From: Jiangella endophytica
Lineage (GTDB): Bacteria > Actinomycetota > Actinomycetes > Jiangellales > Jiangellaceae
Direction of reading: 5' to 3'
Assembly: GCF_003427025.1 (NCBI RefSeq)
Contig: NZ_QVAI01000002.1
Coordinates: 372,001-436,000 of the forward strand
Length of the DNA: 64,000 bases
Part shown: positions 27,406 to 37,780 of the stretch, in pieces
Position numbering within the stretch: the stretch's first letter is position 1
How the letters are laid out: every line of letters starts with the position of its first letter
Notes under the pieces: model-generated
The model's database searches: none
The model's input: the letters and a program-made list of their open reading frames with translations, nothing else
Told to the model about the DNA's origin: nothing
Translations under genes and position numbers: made by a program

Positions 27406-28335
27406 ATGACCGGAAATGCCGGCGGTCCGGCCGGGCCGCCCGCCAGCGGCGACTCGGCCGCACCGCCGACCTGCTACCGCCACCCAGACCGCGAGACGTA
27501 CATCCGTTGCTCGCGGTGTGAGCGGCCGATCTGCCCCGAGTGCATGATCTCCGCCCCGGTCGGCTACCAGTGCCCGCAGTGCGTCGCCGAGGGCCGCAAG
27601 GGCGTGCGTCAGGGCCGCACCGTGCTGGGCGGCCACCGGCGCGACACCAGCTCCAACGTCGTCACGCTCACGCTCATCGGCATCAACGTCGTCATCTGGG
27701 TCATGGGCCTGGTCATCGGGACCCGCGGCGACTCGTTCTACGACCGCTACGCCCGAGGCATCGGCACCAACGAACTGAGTGCCCGGCTCGGCCTCGTCCT
27801 CGGCGAGCGCAACGACCCGTTCTCCTTCGGCGTCGTCGACGGGCAGTGGTACCGGCTCATCACGGCCGCGTTCACGCACGAGAACGTGCTCCACATCGGG
27901 CTGAACATGGTCGCGCTGTACATGCTCGGCAGCTCGCTGGAGCCGATCCTCGGCCGCAGCCGGTTCATCACCCTGTACCTGCTGTCCGCGCTCGGCGGTA
28001 CGGCGGCGTCGCTGCTGACCGTGTCCGACCCCTACCAGCTGTCGTACGGCGCGTCGGGCGCGGTGTACGGCCTGTTCGGTGCGCTGTTCGTGATCGCGCG
28101 GCGGCTGGGTCGCGATACCGGCGGCATCGTGGTGATCCTGGGCATCAACCTGGTGTTCGGGTTCACCGTGCCGGGTATCGACTGGCGGGCGCACCTGGGT
28201 GGTCTGGTCATCGGGACGGCGCTGGCGGCCGTGTTCGCCTACGCGCCCAAGGAGCAGCGCGGGTTGTGGGCGCTGATCGGCTCATTGGCCGCAGCCATGT
28301 TCATCACGACGGCCATCATGATCGCCGTCACCTGA
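27406..28335 (+). CDS. Rhomboid family intramembrane serine protease
   Basis: 309 residues from ATG 27406. The N-terminus has a B-box-like zinc module (CYRHPDRETYIRCSRC followed by CPECM and CPQCV). The rhomboid core follows: first helix VVTLTLIGINVVIWVMGL, the WYRLITAAFTHENVLHIGLN stretch with L1 loop His, catalytic Ser in YGASGAVYGLFGALF and catalytic His in WRAHLGGLVIG, ending with a last helix. It cleaves helices within the membrane; substrates unknown. Gene order ppiA-rhomboid-crgA is conserved in the phylum. Confidence 0.95.
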   Translation: MTGNAGGPAGPPASGDSAAPPTCYRHPDRETYIRCSRCERPICPECMISAPVGYQCPQCVAEGRKGVRQGRTVLGGHRRDTSSNVVTLTLIGINVVIWVMGLVIGTRGDSFYDRYARGIGTNELSARLGLVLGERNDPFSFGVVDGQWYRLITAAFTHENVLHIGLNMVALYMLGSSLEPILGRSRFITLYLLSALGGTAASLLTVSDPYQLSYGASGAVYGLFGALFVIARRLGRDTGGIVVILGINLVFGFTVPGIDWRAHLGGLVIGTALAAVFAYAPKEQRGLWALIGSLAAAMFITTAIMIAVT

Positions 28336-28492
28336 CGTCGTCCCGGTCGGCCTGCCCGGTGACGTGCGGCGCGGCGGGTGTCGTGTGGCGCGGCCTGGCC
28401 GGGTCCGCCGAGGAGGTCTGGTCGGGCCGGTCGAGTGGGTCAGGCCCCGGTCCGGACCGGTACGGGTTGTGACCACCTGGCGGCCGGCGGGC

Positions 28493-28800
28493 TCAGGGCT
28501 GGATCGCCTCGAGTTCGGTGAACTCTCGTGACTCGACCGGCCCCGCCTCCCATCCAGTGCCTGATCGCTTGCCGCCGCCGAACGGCGCGAACCGGGCGCC
28601 GCCGACCTGGACCTGGCCGCCAGGTCCTCCGAGCGGCCGGTGTCCACGCCGAGCATCGCACCGGACTCGACGCCCGGACCCATCCGGACCTGCTGCGCAT
28701 GGTCGCGGGCCCGTCGGGCGATGCCGAGCTCGATGTAGCCGGCGACCGCTGGCCCTGGCCTCCGGCGCGAGCGGGCCGATCGGGGCGGCTGCAGGGCGAT
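28493..28800 (-). pseudogene. Aldehyde dehydrogenase 3'-end remnant
   Basis: On the minus strand the end of an NAD-dependent aldehyde dehydrogenase is readable: QVQVGGARFAPFGGGKRSG, then ESREFTELEAIQP and a TGA at 28493, matching the family ending (APFGGYKxSG...EEFTELKxIQ). Farther upstream, in shifted frames, pieces such as AGYIELGIARRA and VDTGRSEDLAA recall earlier parts of the same C-terminal half. Catalytic Cys and Glu regions are absent and frames are broken. A dead gene; its left extent is approximate. Confidence 0.72.
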
Positions 28801-29034
28801 GTCACGTGGCCCGGCCGGACTCGCCAGGAATGCTCCTCGCCCGCCACACAGCCGGATGATGTGCCGACCTGGCCGTCATTCGGCTCGGGCGCGGGTGAAG
28901 AGCCGCTCGCGCGAGTGACGGCGGCCTGCGAGACGCCGCCTTCTGCCGCCGCTCGTCGTCCTGGCGGGGTGCGAGTCGGCGGTGCCGGCACATCACGGTG
29001 CGGACGAGCTCCGTGGCGGTGTCGTTCGCGCTCG

Positions 29035-29340
29035 GTCGACGGTGCTTCTGCCTCGGGTGCGACGGCCGGGTCGGGGTCGGCGGCGGTCGCCCTTCTCGCC
29101 CGCCACGTCGTCGGGCGGGCGGCGCCAGGTGCTGGCGGCCTGGCTCCCGCCGGCCAGGATCTGCGGGATCCCAGGTGCTGGCGGCGTGCCGTGCTGCCGG
29201 CCTGGCGGACGGTGACATGGGGTGGCGGTCTGGCTGCCGCTGACCTGGTGTGCGGGAGCCTGGCTGCCCGGCTACCGCTGGCCTGGTCGGACGGGAAGGG
29301 TCAGCGGCTCGGCCGGCTCGGCGTGGCGGACTCGGTTCCC
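29035..29340 (+). pseudogene. Degenerate cobS-like remnant
   Basis: DNA here parallels the live cobS at about 22605-22770: CTCGCC-GCCACGTCGTCGG and GGGCGGCGCC are shared nearly base for base, as is GTCAGCGGCTCGGCCGGCTC near 29299. Between the matching blocks lies about 120 bp of extra, partly repeated sequence (CCAGGTGCTGGCGG occurs twice, at about 29126 and 29171). The active-site acidic box is missing. It reads as a decayed, internally expanded copy or transferred relative of cobS. No functional product is expected. Confidence 0.68.
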
Positions 29341-29567
29341 AGAGGCGACACCTGCGTCGCGCCACTGGGCCGAGCCGGTCAGCGGTCGGCCCCGGTCCTG
29401 TCTGAGCGCACCCTGCTGTTCGCGGTGTGATCCGGTGCGCGAGTGGTGCGGACAAGCGGGAGCGTCCGCGCCGAGGTGAAACACCGCCAGCCACCAGCTG
29501 CGGCCGTGACCGACAGCGGCCAGCCCCGGCCGGCGACGCGCCGGGCGTCCACAAGCACCGTTGCGGA

Positions 29568-29651
29568 CGGTGTTATCCACAGGGGTTATCCCCACTGGGG
29601 AAAATTACACGCGTGTAATCACAGCTGTGCAATAACCTGTGGACAACACCG
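29568..29651. promoter_or_regulatory. Nested palindromes with DnaA-box-like sites
   Basis: Outer arms CGGTGTTATCCACAGG (29568-29583) and 29636-29651 are inverted with one mismatch. They contain TTATCCACA (29573-29581) and, reversed, TTGTCCACA (29638-29646), both DnaA-box consensus forms; TTATCCCCA (29586-29594) is a weaker third. Between them lie a perfect 16-bp palindrome ATTACACGCGTGTAAT (29604-29619) and CACAGCTGTG (29620-29629). This A+T-richer island sits about 280 bp upstream of the 3' end side of crgA, within gene-free DNA. Confidence 0.7.
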
Positions 29652-29678
29652 TTCCCGCAGGTCAGTGACGAAAAGCCG

Positions 29679-29936
29679 TCACTTCCAGCGCGTGGCGGTC
29701 ATGAACCCGCCGGTGATCAGACCCATGCCGATCAACAGGTTCCATCCACCGAGGTCCTGGACGAGCGGAATGTCGTCGCCGACGAGGTAGTAGACGACGA
29801 TCCACACCAGCCCGACGAGGAGCAAGGTGATCATGGTGGGGACGACCCAGCGACCAGAGACCGTCGGGTCCTTGAGCTCGCCCCGCTCCGGAGGGGTGTA
29901 GTCGTCGTCCTTGCGACGGCTGCGAGACTTGGGCAC
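29679..29936 (-). CDS. crgA: Cell division protein CrgA
   Basis: 85-residue two-helix membrane protein that in actinomycetes helps place or restrain the septum by interacting with FtsZ and PBPs. GTG start at 29934-29936 with GAGAGGAA upstream. The N-terminus is basic (PKSRSRRKDDDYTPP), followed by the family's WVVPTMITLLLVGLVWIVVYYL helix, a short loop (DDIPLVQDLGGWN) and a second helix ending ATRWK. Full length. Neighbours match the Mycobacterium and Streptomyces origin region. Confidence 0.97.
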   Translation of the reverse strand: MPKSRSRRKDDDYTPPERGELKDPTVSGRWVVPTMITLLLVGLVWIVVYYLVGDDIPLVQDLGGWNLLIGMGLITGGFMTATRWK

Positions 29937-30045
29937 GGTCGGTTCCTCTCGGTCTTGGCTGGTTGCGGTGATGCTCGGCTAGCGTAGTCGTCAGCAGGCC
30001 GAGCGCCCACATCGCGGCTTGCAGTCCCGATCGTCCCACTTGGAG

Positions 30046-30783
30046 GTGGACACCATCAGCCGGTCGTCCGACTATCCCCGGGCCTGGCGGTTCCTGGCGC
30101 CCGTGGTGCTCGCAGGCTGTGGTGTCCTGCTCATCACCAGCGCCAAGGCGGCCGACGGCGACGACCTGCGTGGGAGCGACGTCATCGCGTTCTCCGACCT
30201 GGTCCGCGCCGAGGAGCAGCGGGTTCAGGAACTACAGGCTCGCATCGACGACCTCAACTCCGACATCACGGACCTCACGGGCGGCCAGGGCAGCAGCGAG
30301 TCCGCCGAGGTCGACCGCCACACCGAGGAGCTGATGCCGGCGGCCGGGCTCACGCCGGTGCAGGGGCCTGGCCTGACGGTCACGCTCGACGACGCGCCGC
30401 TGCCGAACAACCTGGGCGAGGACTCCGAGTTCAACACCGAGGACTACCTGGTGCACCAGCAGGACCTCGAGGGCGTCATCAACGCACTGTGGGCGGGCGG
30501 CGCCGAGGCCATGACCGTCATGGACCAGCGCATCGTCTCGACCAGCACGGTCCAGTGCGAGGGCCCGGTGCTGCTGCTCAACGGCCGCACCTTCTACCCG
30601 CCGTACACCATCAGCGCCATCGGCGACGCCGACGCCATGCGCGACGCGCTCGACGCGGCGCCGGCAGTGCGCGAGTACCGCGCCTGGGCCGACCGCATCG
30701 GGCTGACCTACCGCGTCGGCGGCGAGGACAACATCACGATGCCGGCCTTCACCGGCAGCGTTCAGGGAGGCCAGACGTCGTGA
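30046..30783 (+). CDS. DUF881 family protein
   Basis: About 245 residues; membrane-anchored extracytoplasmic protein of unknown function, conserved between crgA and pabA/trpG. One helix near the N-terminus (WRFLAPVVLAGCGVLLITSA) is followed by a coiled coil (VRAEEQRVQELQARIDDLN) and the DUF881 domain (GPGLTVTLDDAP, VHQQDLEGVINALWAGGAEAM, VQCEGPVLLLNGRTFYPPYTI). The start is uncertain: GTG 30046 is a conventional choice, TTG 30019 and TTG 30040 are also in frame, yet the only good ribosome site (GGAGG, 30042-30046) is best spaced for an ATC at 30055. No class E sortase gene follows, unlike many relatives. Confidence 0.9.
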   Translation: MDTISRSSDYPRAWRFLAPVVLAGCGVLLITSAKAADGDDLRGSDVIAFSDLVRAEEQRVQELQARIDDLNSDITDLTGGQGSSESAEVDRHTEELMPAAGLTPVQGPGLTVTLDDAPLPNNLGEDSEFNTEDYLVHQQDLEGVINALWAGGAEAMTVMDQRIVSTSTVQCEGPVLLLNGRTFYPPYTISAIGDADAMRDALDAAPAVREYRAWADRIGLTYRVGGEDNITMPAFTGSVQGGQTS

Positions 30784-31421
30784 GCCGGCGCATTCTCGTG
30801 GTCGACAACTACGACAGCTTCGTCTTCAACCTCGTCCAGTACCTCGCACAGCTCGGCGCCGAGTGCGACGTGCGCCGCAACGACGAGATCGGGTCGACCG
30901 ACGGCTACGACGGCATCCTGCTCTCGCCCGGCCCCGGTACGCCCGAGAAGGCCGGCGGTTGCATCGACCTCATCCACACGCTGGCCGGGCGCACCCCCAT
31001 CTTCGGCGTCTGCCTCGGGCTGCAGGCCATCGGTGTCGCGTACGGCGCCACCGTCGGACGTGCGCCGGAGCTGCTGCACGGCAAGACCAGTCAGGTCCTC
31101 CACGACGGCGACGGCGTTCTGGCCGGGCTGGCCAGCCCGTTCACCGCCACCCGCTATCACTCGCTGGCGGTCGAGCCCGACACCGTCCCCGCCGAGCTGG
31201 AGGTCACGGCGCGCACCGCGGGCGGCGTCATCATGGCCATGCGGCACCGGTCGCTGCCGGTCGAGGGGGTCCAGTTCCACCCGGAGTCGGTGCTCACCGA
31301 GGGTGGCCACCGCATGCTGGCCAACTGGCTCGCCGACTGCGGCGACGACGGCGCGGTGGCCCGGTCCGCAGGGCTCGCCCCGGTGGTCGCGCACGGCCCG
31401 GCCGCCGACCTCCCCGCCTGA
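30780..31421 (+). CDS. pabA: Aminodeoxychorismate/anthranilate synthase glutaminase component
   Basis: Class I glutamine amidotransferase that feeds ammonia to chorismate-using synthases for folate or tryptophan. 213 residues from GTG 30780, overlapping the DUF881 stop, with GGGAGG upstream. Motifs: VVDNYDSFVFNLVQYL, LLSPGPGTPEKAG, nucleophile Cys in FGVCLGLQAIG, and the closing VQFHPESVLTEGG. In other actinomycetes this locus is called trpG or pabA; sequence does not decide which synthase it serves, and one protein may serve both. Confidence 0.94.
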   Translation: MSRRILVVDNYDSFVFNLVQYLAQLGAECDVRRNDEIGSTDGYDGILLSPGPGTPEKAGGCIDLIHTLAGRTPIFGVCLGLQAIGVAYGATVGRAPELLHGKTSQVLHDGDGVLAGLASPFTATRYHSLAVEPDTVPAELEVTARTAGGVIMAMRHRSLPVEGVQFHPESVLTEGGHRMLANWLADCGDDGAVARSAGLAPVVAHGPAADLPA

Positions 31422-31430
31422 CCTCACACA

Positions 31431-31481
31431 CGAGAAAGCCGCGCGGCCCGGGAGGACGTCTCCCGAGCCGCGCGGCTCTCG
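31431..31481. terminator. Bidirectional hairpin terminator
   Basis: Between convergent pabA and pknB, AGCCGCGCGGC pairs with GCCGCGCGGCT, with an inner GGGAG/CTCCC stem and flanking CGAGA/TCTCG. The symmetric design can stop transcription from both sides. Confidence 0.88.
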
Positions 31482-31499
31482 TTCGTGCCGTGATTCCGG

Positions 31500-33374
31500 C
31501 TACGGGCCGAGGACGCCGCCGCCGTCGCCGCCGGTCTCGTTGCCGCTGTCGGTTCCGGCGTCTGTGCCCGCGTCGCCGCCGGTCTCCGTTCCGCCCTCGG
31601 CCCCGGAGTCGGTGCCGGGCGTCTCGGTCTCGGTCGGCTCGTCGGTCGGCGTCTCCGTCTCGGTCTCCGTCGGCTCCTCGGTGGGCGCAGGGGCCTCGGC
31701 GACGTAGATGATGACGGTGTCGCCTTCCTGCAGTTCCTCGCCCTCTCCGGGCTCCTGCCGGAACACGTTGCCCTCGGGTTGGTCAGCGGTCTCCTGGCGG
31801 CGGACGTCGGCTCTCAGACCGAGCCGGTCCAGCGCGTTGGTGGCCGCGTCCGCGCTCTGGCCGATCAGGTTCGGCACCAGAATCGCGACCTCTCCGGTGG
31901 AGACCACGATGTCGACGGACGAGTTGGGGGCGACGGCCGTGCCGCCCGCGGGCTCGGTACTCAGCACCTCGCCGGCCGGCGCCTCGTTGTCCTGACGGGT
32001 GACGTTCCCGCGTTGCAGGCCGGCCGCTTCGATATCGGCCTCGGCGTCCTCGAGCTGAACGCCGACCACCGATGGCACGGTGACCATGTCGGGCGCGACA
32101 CCGACGACGAGGGTAACCGTGGAGCCCTCGTCGAGCTGCGTGGCGGGCCGCGGTTCCTGGCGGATGACGGTGTCGATCTGGTTCGGGTCGTCCGTGGCTT
32201 CGGTCTCGACCGATGGTTCGAGGTTCTCGTCGGCGAGCCTGGCCGTGGCCTCTTCCTGCGTCATGCCGACGAGGTTCGGCACCGTGGCCTGCGCGGTGCC
32301 GCCGCTGTTGAAGACCAGGTAGCCGATGAGTCCGGCGATCGCCAGAACGGCCAGTGCGCCGAGGACGACGGCCCACCAGCTGAAGCCCTTGCGCTCGTCG
32401 TCCTCGTCGTCCTCGTACTCGTCGGGGTACGGGGTGTCGTCGTCGAGGGGCAGGGCGCCGGCCGCGACGGTGGCCGGCGCGGCGTTGGCGATCAGCTGCG
32501 TCGCGGCCGAGGTGTCGGCGGCCGCGGCGACGGGCAGTCCGGCGGCGGCCCGCTCGAGGTCGGTGCGCATCTCGTAGGCGCTCTGGTACCGGTGCAGGCG
32601 GTCCTTGGCCAGCGACTTCATGACGATGGCGTCGAGCTCGGGCGTGATGTTGGGGTCGAGCGCCGACGGCGGCGTGGCCTGCTCGCGCACGTGCGACACC
32701 GCCACCGACACCAGCGACTCGCCGATGAACGGCGGCCGGCCGGTGAGCAGCTCGTAGAGCACGCAGCCGCTGGCGTAGAGGTCGCTGCGGGCGTCGGCCT
32801 GCTCGCCGCGCGCCTGCTCGGGCGAGATGTACTGCGCGGTGCCGACGACGGCGGCGGTCTGGGTGAGCGCCATGCCGGTGTCGGCCAGTGACCGGGCGAT
32901 ACCGAAGTCGGTGACCTTGACCTCGCCACCGCTCGTGATCATGATGTTGCCGGGCTTGATGTCGCGGTGGACGATGCCGGCGCGGTGGCTGTACTCCAGC
33001 GCGTCGAGTGTCGCGACGAGGATCTCGATCGACCGCTCGGGCGTGAACCGCTGATGCTCCTGCAGCAGCTCACGCAGCGTGTGGCCCTCGACGTACTCCA
33101 TGACGATGTACGGAATGCGGTGGCCGTCGACGTAGTCCTCGCCGGTGTCGTAGACAGCGACGATGTTGCGGTGGTTCAGCGACGCCGCCGACTGCGCCTC
33201 GCGGCGGAACCGCGCCTGGAACGTGGCGTCGCTGGCGTGGTCGACCCGCAGCATCTTGAGAGCGACGATGCGGCCCAGCCTGGAGTCGCGGCCGCGGCGA
33301 ACCTCGGCCATGCCTCCACGGCCGATCACCTCGCCCAGCTCGTAGCGATCTCCGAGGAGTCGCAACTCGTTCAT
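31500..33374 (-). CDS. pknB: PASTA-domain serine/threonine protein kinase
   Basis: 624-residue receptor-like kinase that senses peptidoglycan fragments and controls wall synthesis and division. Kinase domain residues 11-270: glycine loop IGRGGMAEV, Lys40, HRDIKPGN with Asp138, DFG Asp156, activation loop with several Thr. After a juxtamembrane stretch and one helix (about 330-355; WWAVVLGALAVLAIAGLIGYLVF) come three PASTA repeats (VPNLVGMTQEEA, VPSVVGVQLEDA, VPNLIGQSADAA) and an acidic Thr/Glu/Gly-rich tail. ATG 33372-33374. Last gene of the fhaA operon; the usual neighbouring kinase PknA is absent. Confidence 0.97.
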   Translation of the reverse strand: MNELRLLGDRYELGEVIGRGGMAEVRRGRDSRLGRIVALKMLRVDHASDATFQARFRREAQSAASLNHRNIVAVYDTGEDYVDGHRIPYIVMEYVEGHTLRELLQEHQRFTPERSIEILVATLDALEYSHRAGIVHRDIKPGNIMITSGGEVKVTDFGIARSLADTGMALTQTAAVVGTAQYISPEQARGEQADARSDLYASGCVLYELLTGRPPFIGESLVSVAVSHVREQATPPSALDPNITPELDAIVMKSLAKDRLHRYQSAYEMRTDLERAAAGLPVAAAADTSAATQLIANAAPATVAAGALPLDDDTPYPDEYEDDEDDERKGFSWWAVVLGALAVLAIAGLIGYLVFNSGGTAQATVPNLVGMTQEEATARLADENLEPSVETEATDDPNQIDTVIRQEPRPATQLDEGSTVTLVVGVAPDMVTVPSVVGVQLEDAEADIEAAGLQRGNVTRQDNEAPAGEVLSTEPAGGTAVAPNSSVDIVVSTGEVAILVPNLIGQSADAATNALDRLGLRADVRRQETADQPEGNVFRQEPGEGEELQEGDTVIIYVAEAPAPTEEPTETETETPTDEPTETETPGTDSGAEGGTETGGDAGTDAGTDSGNETGGDGGGVLGP

Positions 33375-33459
33375 TGCGCGGCCCTTTCTCGACTCGACCC
33401 CGGGCAGGCTACCCGTTTCGGGCTACCCGGCGCTGTACCTGACCGAACAGTGAAGATGG

Positions 33460-34929
33460 TCACGATCCCAACACCGCCTCCATGACCGCCCTGGCGATCG
33501 GTGCGGCCAGGCGGCCGCCACCGATGTCGTCGCGGGCGGTATCGGGCGCATCTTCGATGACGACGGCGACCGCGACGCTGGGCTCGTCGGCCGGCGCGAA
33601 CGACGTGAACCAGGCGTAAGGCGGCCGGTCGGCCGAGCTCTGGGCGGTGCCGGTCTTGCCGGCGACCTGGATGCCCTCGATCTGTGCGTTGCCACCGGTG
33701 CCGTTCTCGACGACGTCGACCATCATGGAGGTCAGCTCCTCGGCGGTCTCCGGCGAGACGGCGCGGGTGCGCTCCTCGGGCTCGGTCCGCTCGATCGGGC
33801 TGACGAGGTCCGGACCGCTGACCTCGCGGACGAGGTACGGCTCCATCAGGACGCCGTCGTTGGCGATGGCCGCGGAGACCATGGCGATCTGCAGCGGCGT
33901 CGCGGAGACGTCGAACTGGCCGATCGCCGACAACGCCGTCTGGGGCGCGTCCGGGTCGGACGGGAAGACGCTGGTCGCGGCGTTCATGTCGTCGTTGGTG
34001 AGCGGCTGGGTGCCGAAGCCGAACTTCTCGGCCTGCTCGCGCAGCGCGTCGTCGCCCAGTTCGTTGCCGAGGTAGGCGAACGCGGTGTTGCAGGAGATCC
34101 GCAGCGCCTCGGTGAGCGTGGGCGTGCCGTCGAGGCAGGCCTGGCCGTTCTGGTTGGGCAGCGATCGGGTCGACTGCGGAAGGTCGTAGTCGGCCGGTCC
34201 GGGGACCTCGGTGTTCGGGTCGTAGTCGCCGGACTCCAGCGCGGCGGCGGCCGTGACCAGCTTGAACACCGAGCCCGGTGGCAGCCGCTGGGCGATCGCG
34301 CGGTTGAGGTCGGGCTTGTTCGGGTCGGCCGTCAGGGCGTCGCGGGTCTCCTGCTGCTCTGCGGTCGAGTGGCTGGCCATCGGGTTCGGGTCGTACGACG
34401 GCGTGCTGACCATGGCCAGGATGGCGCCGGTCTGGACGTCGATGGCGACGACCGCGCCCTTGAAGCCCTTGTCGGTGAGGCCGTCCCACGCGGCCTGCTG
34501 AGCGGCCGGGTCGATGGTCGTCCGGACGGCGCCACCGCGCGGCTCCTCGCCGGTGACGAGGTCGATGAGCCGGCGGACGAACAGCCGGTCGTCGTCGCCG
34601 GAGAGGATGTCGTTCTGCGCCCGCTCCATGGCCGTCCGGCCGAAGAAGTACGAGTAGTACCCGGTCAGCGGCGCGTAGATGGGGCCCTCGGGATACTGAC
34701 GCTGGAACTGGTACTCGTCGTCGACGGGCACCGACTGCGCGACCGGGGTGTCGTCGGCGAGCAGGATCGGGCCGCGCTCACGCGAGAACTCGTCGAGCAG
34801 GACGCGGCGGTTCTCGGAGCGCGCGTTGAGATCGTCGGCCCAGAACGCCTGCACGTAGGTGGCGTTGATGAGCAGTGCCACGCAGAGCAGGAGGCAACCG
34901 GCGGCGATGCGGCGGATCGGGGAGTTCAT
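33460..34929 (-). CDS. pbpA: Penicillin-binding protein 2 (class B transpeptidase)
   Basis: 489 residues: short cytoplasmic start, membrane helix (IAAGCLLLCVALLINATYV), a PBP dimerisation region, then a transpeptidase domain with all three active-site motifs: Ser220-Val-Phe-Lys223 (PPGSVFKL), Ser279-Cys-Asn281 and Lys424-Thr-Gly426. It cross-links peptidoglycan during elongation or septation in partnership with the RodA/FtsW protein encoded just upstream, whose stop overlaps this ATG (34927-34929). Known phosphorylation target class of PknB in mycobacteria; not testable here. Confidence 0.96.
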   Translation of the reverse strand: MNSPIRRIAAGCLLLCVALLINATYVQAFWADDLNARSENRRVLLDEFSRERGPILLADDTPVAQSVPVDDEYQFQRQYPEGPIYAPLTGYYSYFFGRTAMERAQNDILSGDDDRLFVRRLIDLVTGEEPRGGAVRTTIDPAAQQAAWDGLTDKGFKGAVVAIDVQTGAILAMVSTPSYDPNPMASHSTAEQQETRDALTADPNKPDLNRAIAQRLPPGSVFKLVTAAAALESGDYDPNTEVPGPADYDLPQSTRSLPNQNGQACLDGTPTLTEALRISCNTAFAYLGNELGDDALREQAEKFGFGTQPLTNDDMNAATSVFPSDPDAPQTALSAIGQFDVSATPLQIAMVSAAIANDGVLMEPYLVREVSGPDLVSPIERTEPEERTRAVSPETAEELTSMMVDVVENGTGGNAQIEGIQVAGKTGTAQSSADRPPYAWFTSFAPADEPSVAVAVVIEDAPDTARDDIGGGRLAAPIARAVMEAVLGS

Positions 34930-36316
34930 CGGATTCTCACGACCTGAGTGACGGCGGTGTCCGTCTGCGAGGACGCGGTCGCCGACGGCGGTGCGGGCCG
35001 CCTGGCCGCGTCGGACAATCGGATCAGCAACGCGACGAGCACCCAGTTCATCACCAGCGACGAGCCGCCGAGGGACAGGAACGGCGTGGTCAGACCGGTC
35101 AGCGGGATGAGCCGCGTGACACCGCCGAGCACGATGAAGACCTGCAGGAAGAACCCGGCGGCGAGGCCCGCGGCCAGCAGCTTGCCGAACGGGTCGCGCA
35201 GCAGCAGGCCGGCCCGCAGGCCGCGCGACGCGAGCAGCGCGTACAGCAGGATGATCGCGATGAGCCCGGTGAGGCCGAGCTCCTCACCCAGCGCCGAGCC
35301 GATGAAGTCGCTCTCGGCGATCGGGGTGAGGTCCGGACGACCCTGACCGAGGCCGGTGCCGAGCAGCCCGCCGTACGCGAGCCCGTAGAGCGACTGCGCG
35401 ACCTGGCCCTGCGGGTCGATGAACGGGTCCATCCAGAAGTCGATGCGCTCGGCGACGTGCGAGACGACGGCGTTGGCGGCGAACCCGCCGGCCAGGATCA
35501 GCAGCAGGCCGAGGATGATCCACGAGATGCGCTCGGTGGCGATGTAGATCATCAGCACGAAGATGCCGAACAGCAGCACCGACGGGCCGAGGTCGTTCTG
35601 CACCACCAGGATGCCCAGGGCACCGAGCCAGACCAGCAGGATCGGCCCGAGGTCGCGGGCCCGGGGCAGGTCGACGCCGAGGAACCGGCGGCCGGCCAGG
35701 GCGAGCGCGTCGCGGGTCTGCACCAGGTAGGCGGCGAACGCGATGATCAGGATGATCTTGGCCGCCTCGCCCGGCTGGAACGTCATGCCACCGACGTTGA
35801 TCCAGATGCGGGCGCCGCGGATGGAGTGACCGATGACCGGCAACAGCGGCAGCACCAGCAGGAGCAGTCCGCCCAGGCCGGCGATGTAGGGCAGCCGCGA
35901 CAGCACCCGGTGGTCGCGGACGAAGATCAGCACGCCGACGAACAGCGTCACGCCGATCGCCATCCAGGTGAGCTGCGTGGACGCCCTGGTGGTCCCGTCG
36001 GCGATGTCGAGCCGGTGGATCATCGCCAGGCCGAGTCCGCAGAGCGTCACGACGATCGGCAGGATGACGGGGTCGGCGTACGGCGCGCGGAGGCGGATGA
36101 CCACGTGCGCCACCGCCGTCGCGGCCGACAACCCGCCGAGGTAGGCCAGCGCGTTCGGCGGCACTCGGCCGAGCGCGCCGAGGTCGACGCTCACGTAGGC
36201 GAACGTGGCGATGCCGATGGCGAAGATCAGCAGCACCAGTTCGGTCCCCCGGCCGCGGCGGGGGGTGACCGCCTCGGACGCGGGGGCGTCGGTGCGGGCG
36301 CGGGCGCGGTCGAGAC

Positions 36317-36320
<4 letters not shown>
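34926..36320 (-). CDS. rodA: SEDS peptidoglycan glycosyltransferase, FtsW/RodA family
   Basis: 464 residues, about 12 helices, polymerising lipid II with its partner PbpA. ATG at 36318-36320 overlaps the pstP stop (ATGA), which favours it over upstream in-frame starts. Family marks: RVPPNALAYLGGLSAATA near the start, WINVGGMTFQPGEAAKI (the essential Gln/Pro-Gly-Glu loop), VVQNDLGPSVLLFGIF with the catalytic Asp region, GLGQGRPDLTPIAESDFIGSALGEELGL split over a loop, and GLTTPFLSLGGSSLV. Operon context matches mycobacterial rodA. Whether it acts in elongation or septation is not decidable from sequence. Confidence 0.95.
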
Positions 36321-37774
<1,454 letters not shown>

Positions 37775-37780
37775 CAAGAC

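Noticed and set aside
28528-29430. A 300-codon plus-strand open frame as a live gene
   Set aside because: It runs antisense over ALDH debris and then through cobS-like blocks in mixed register; composition and motifs fit decay, not a protein.
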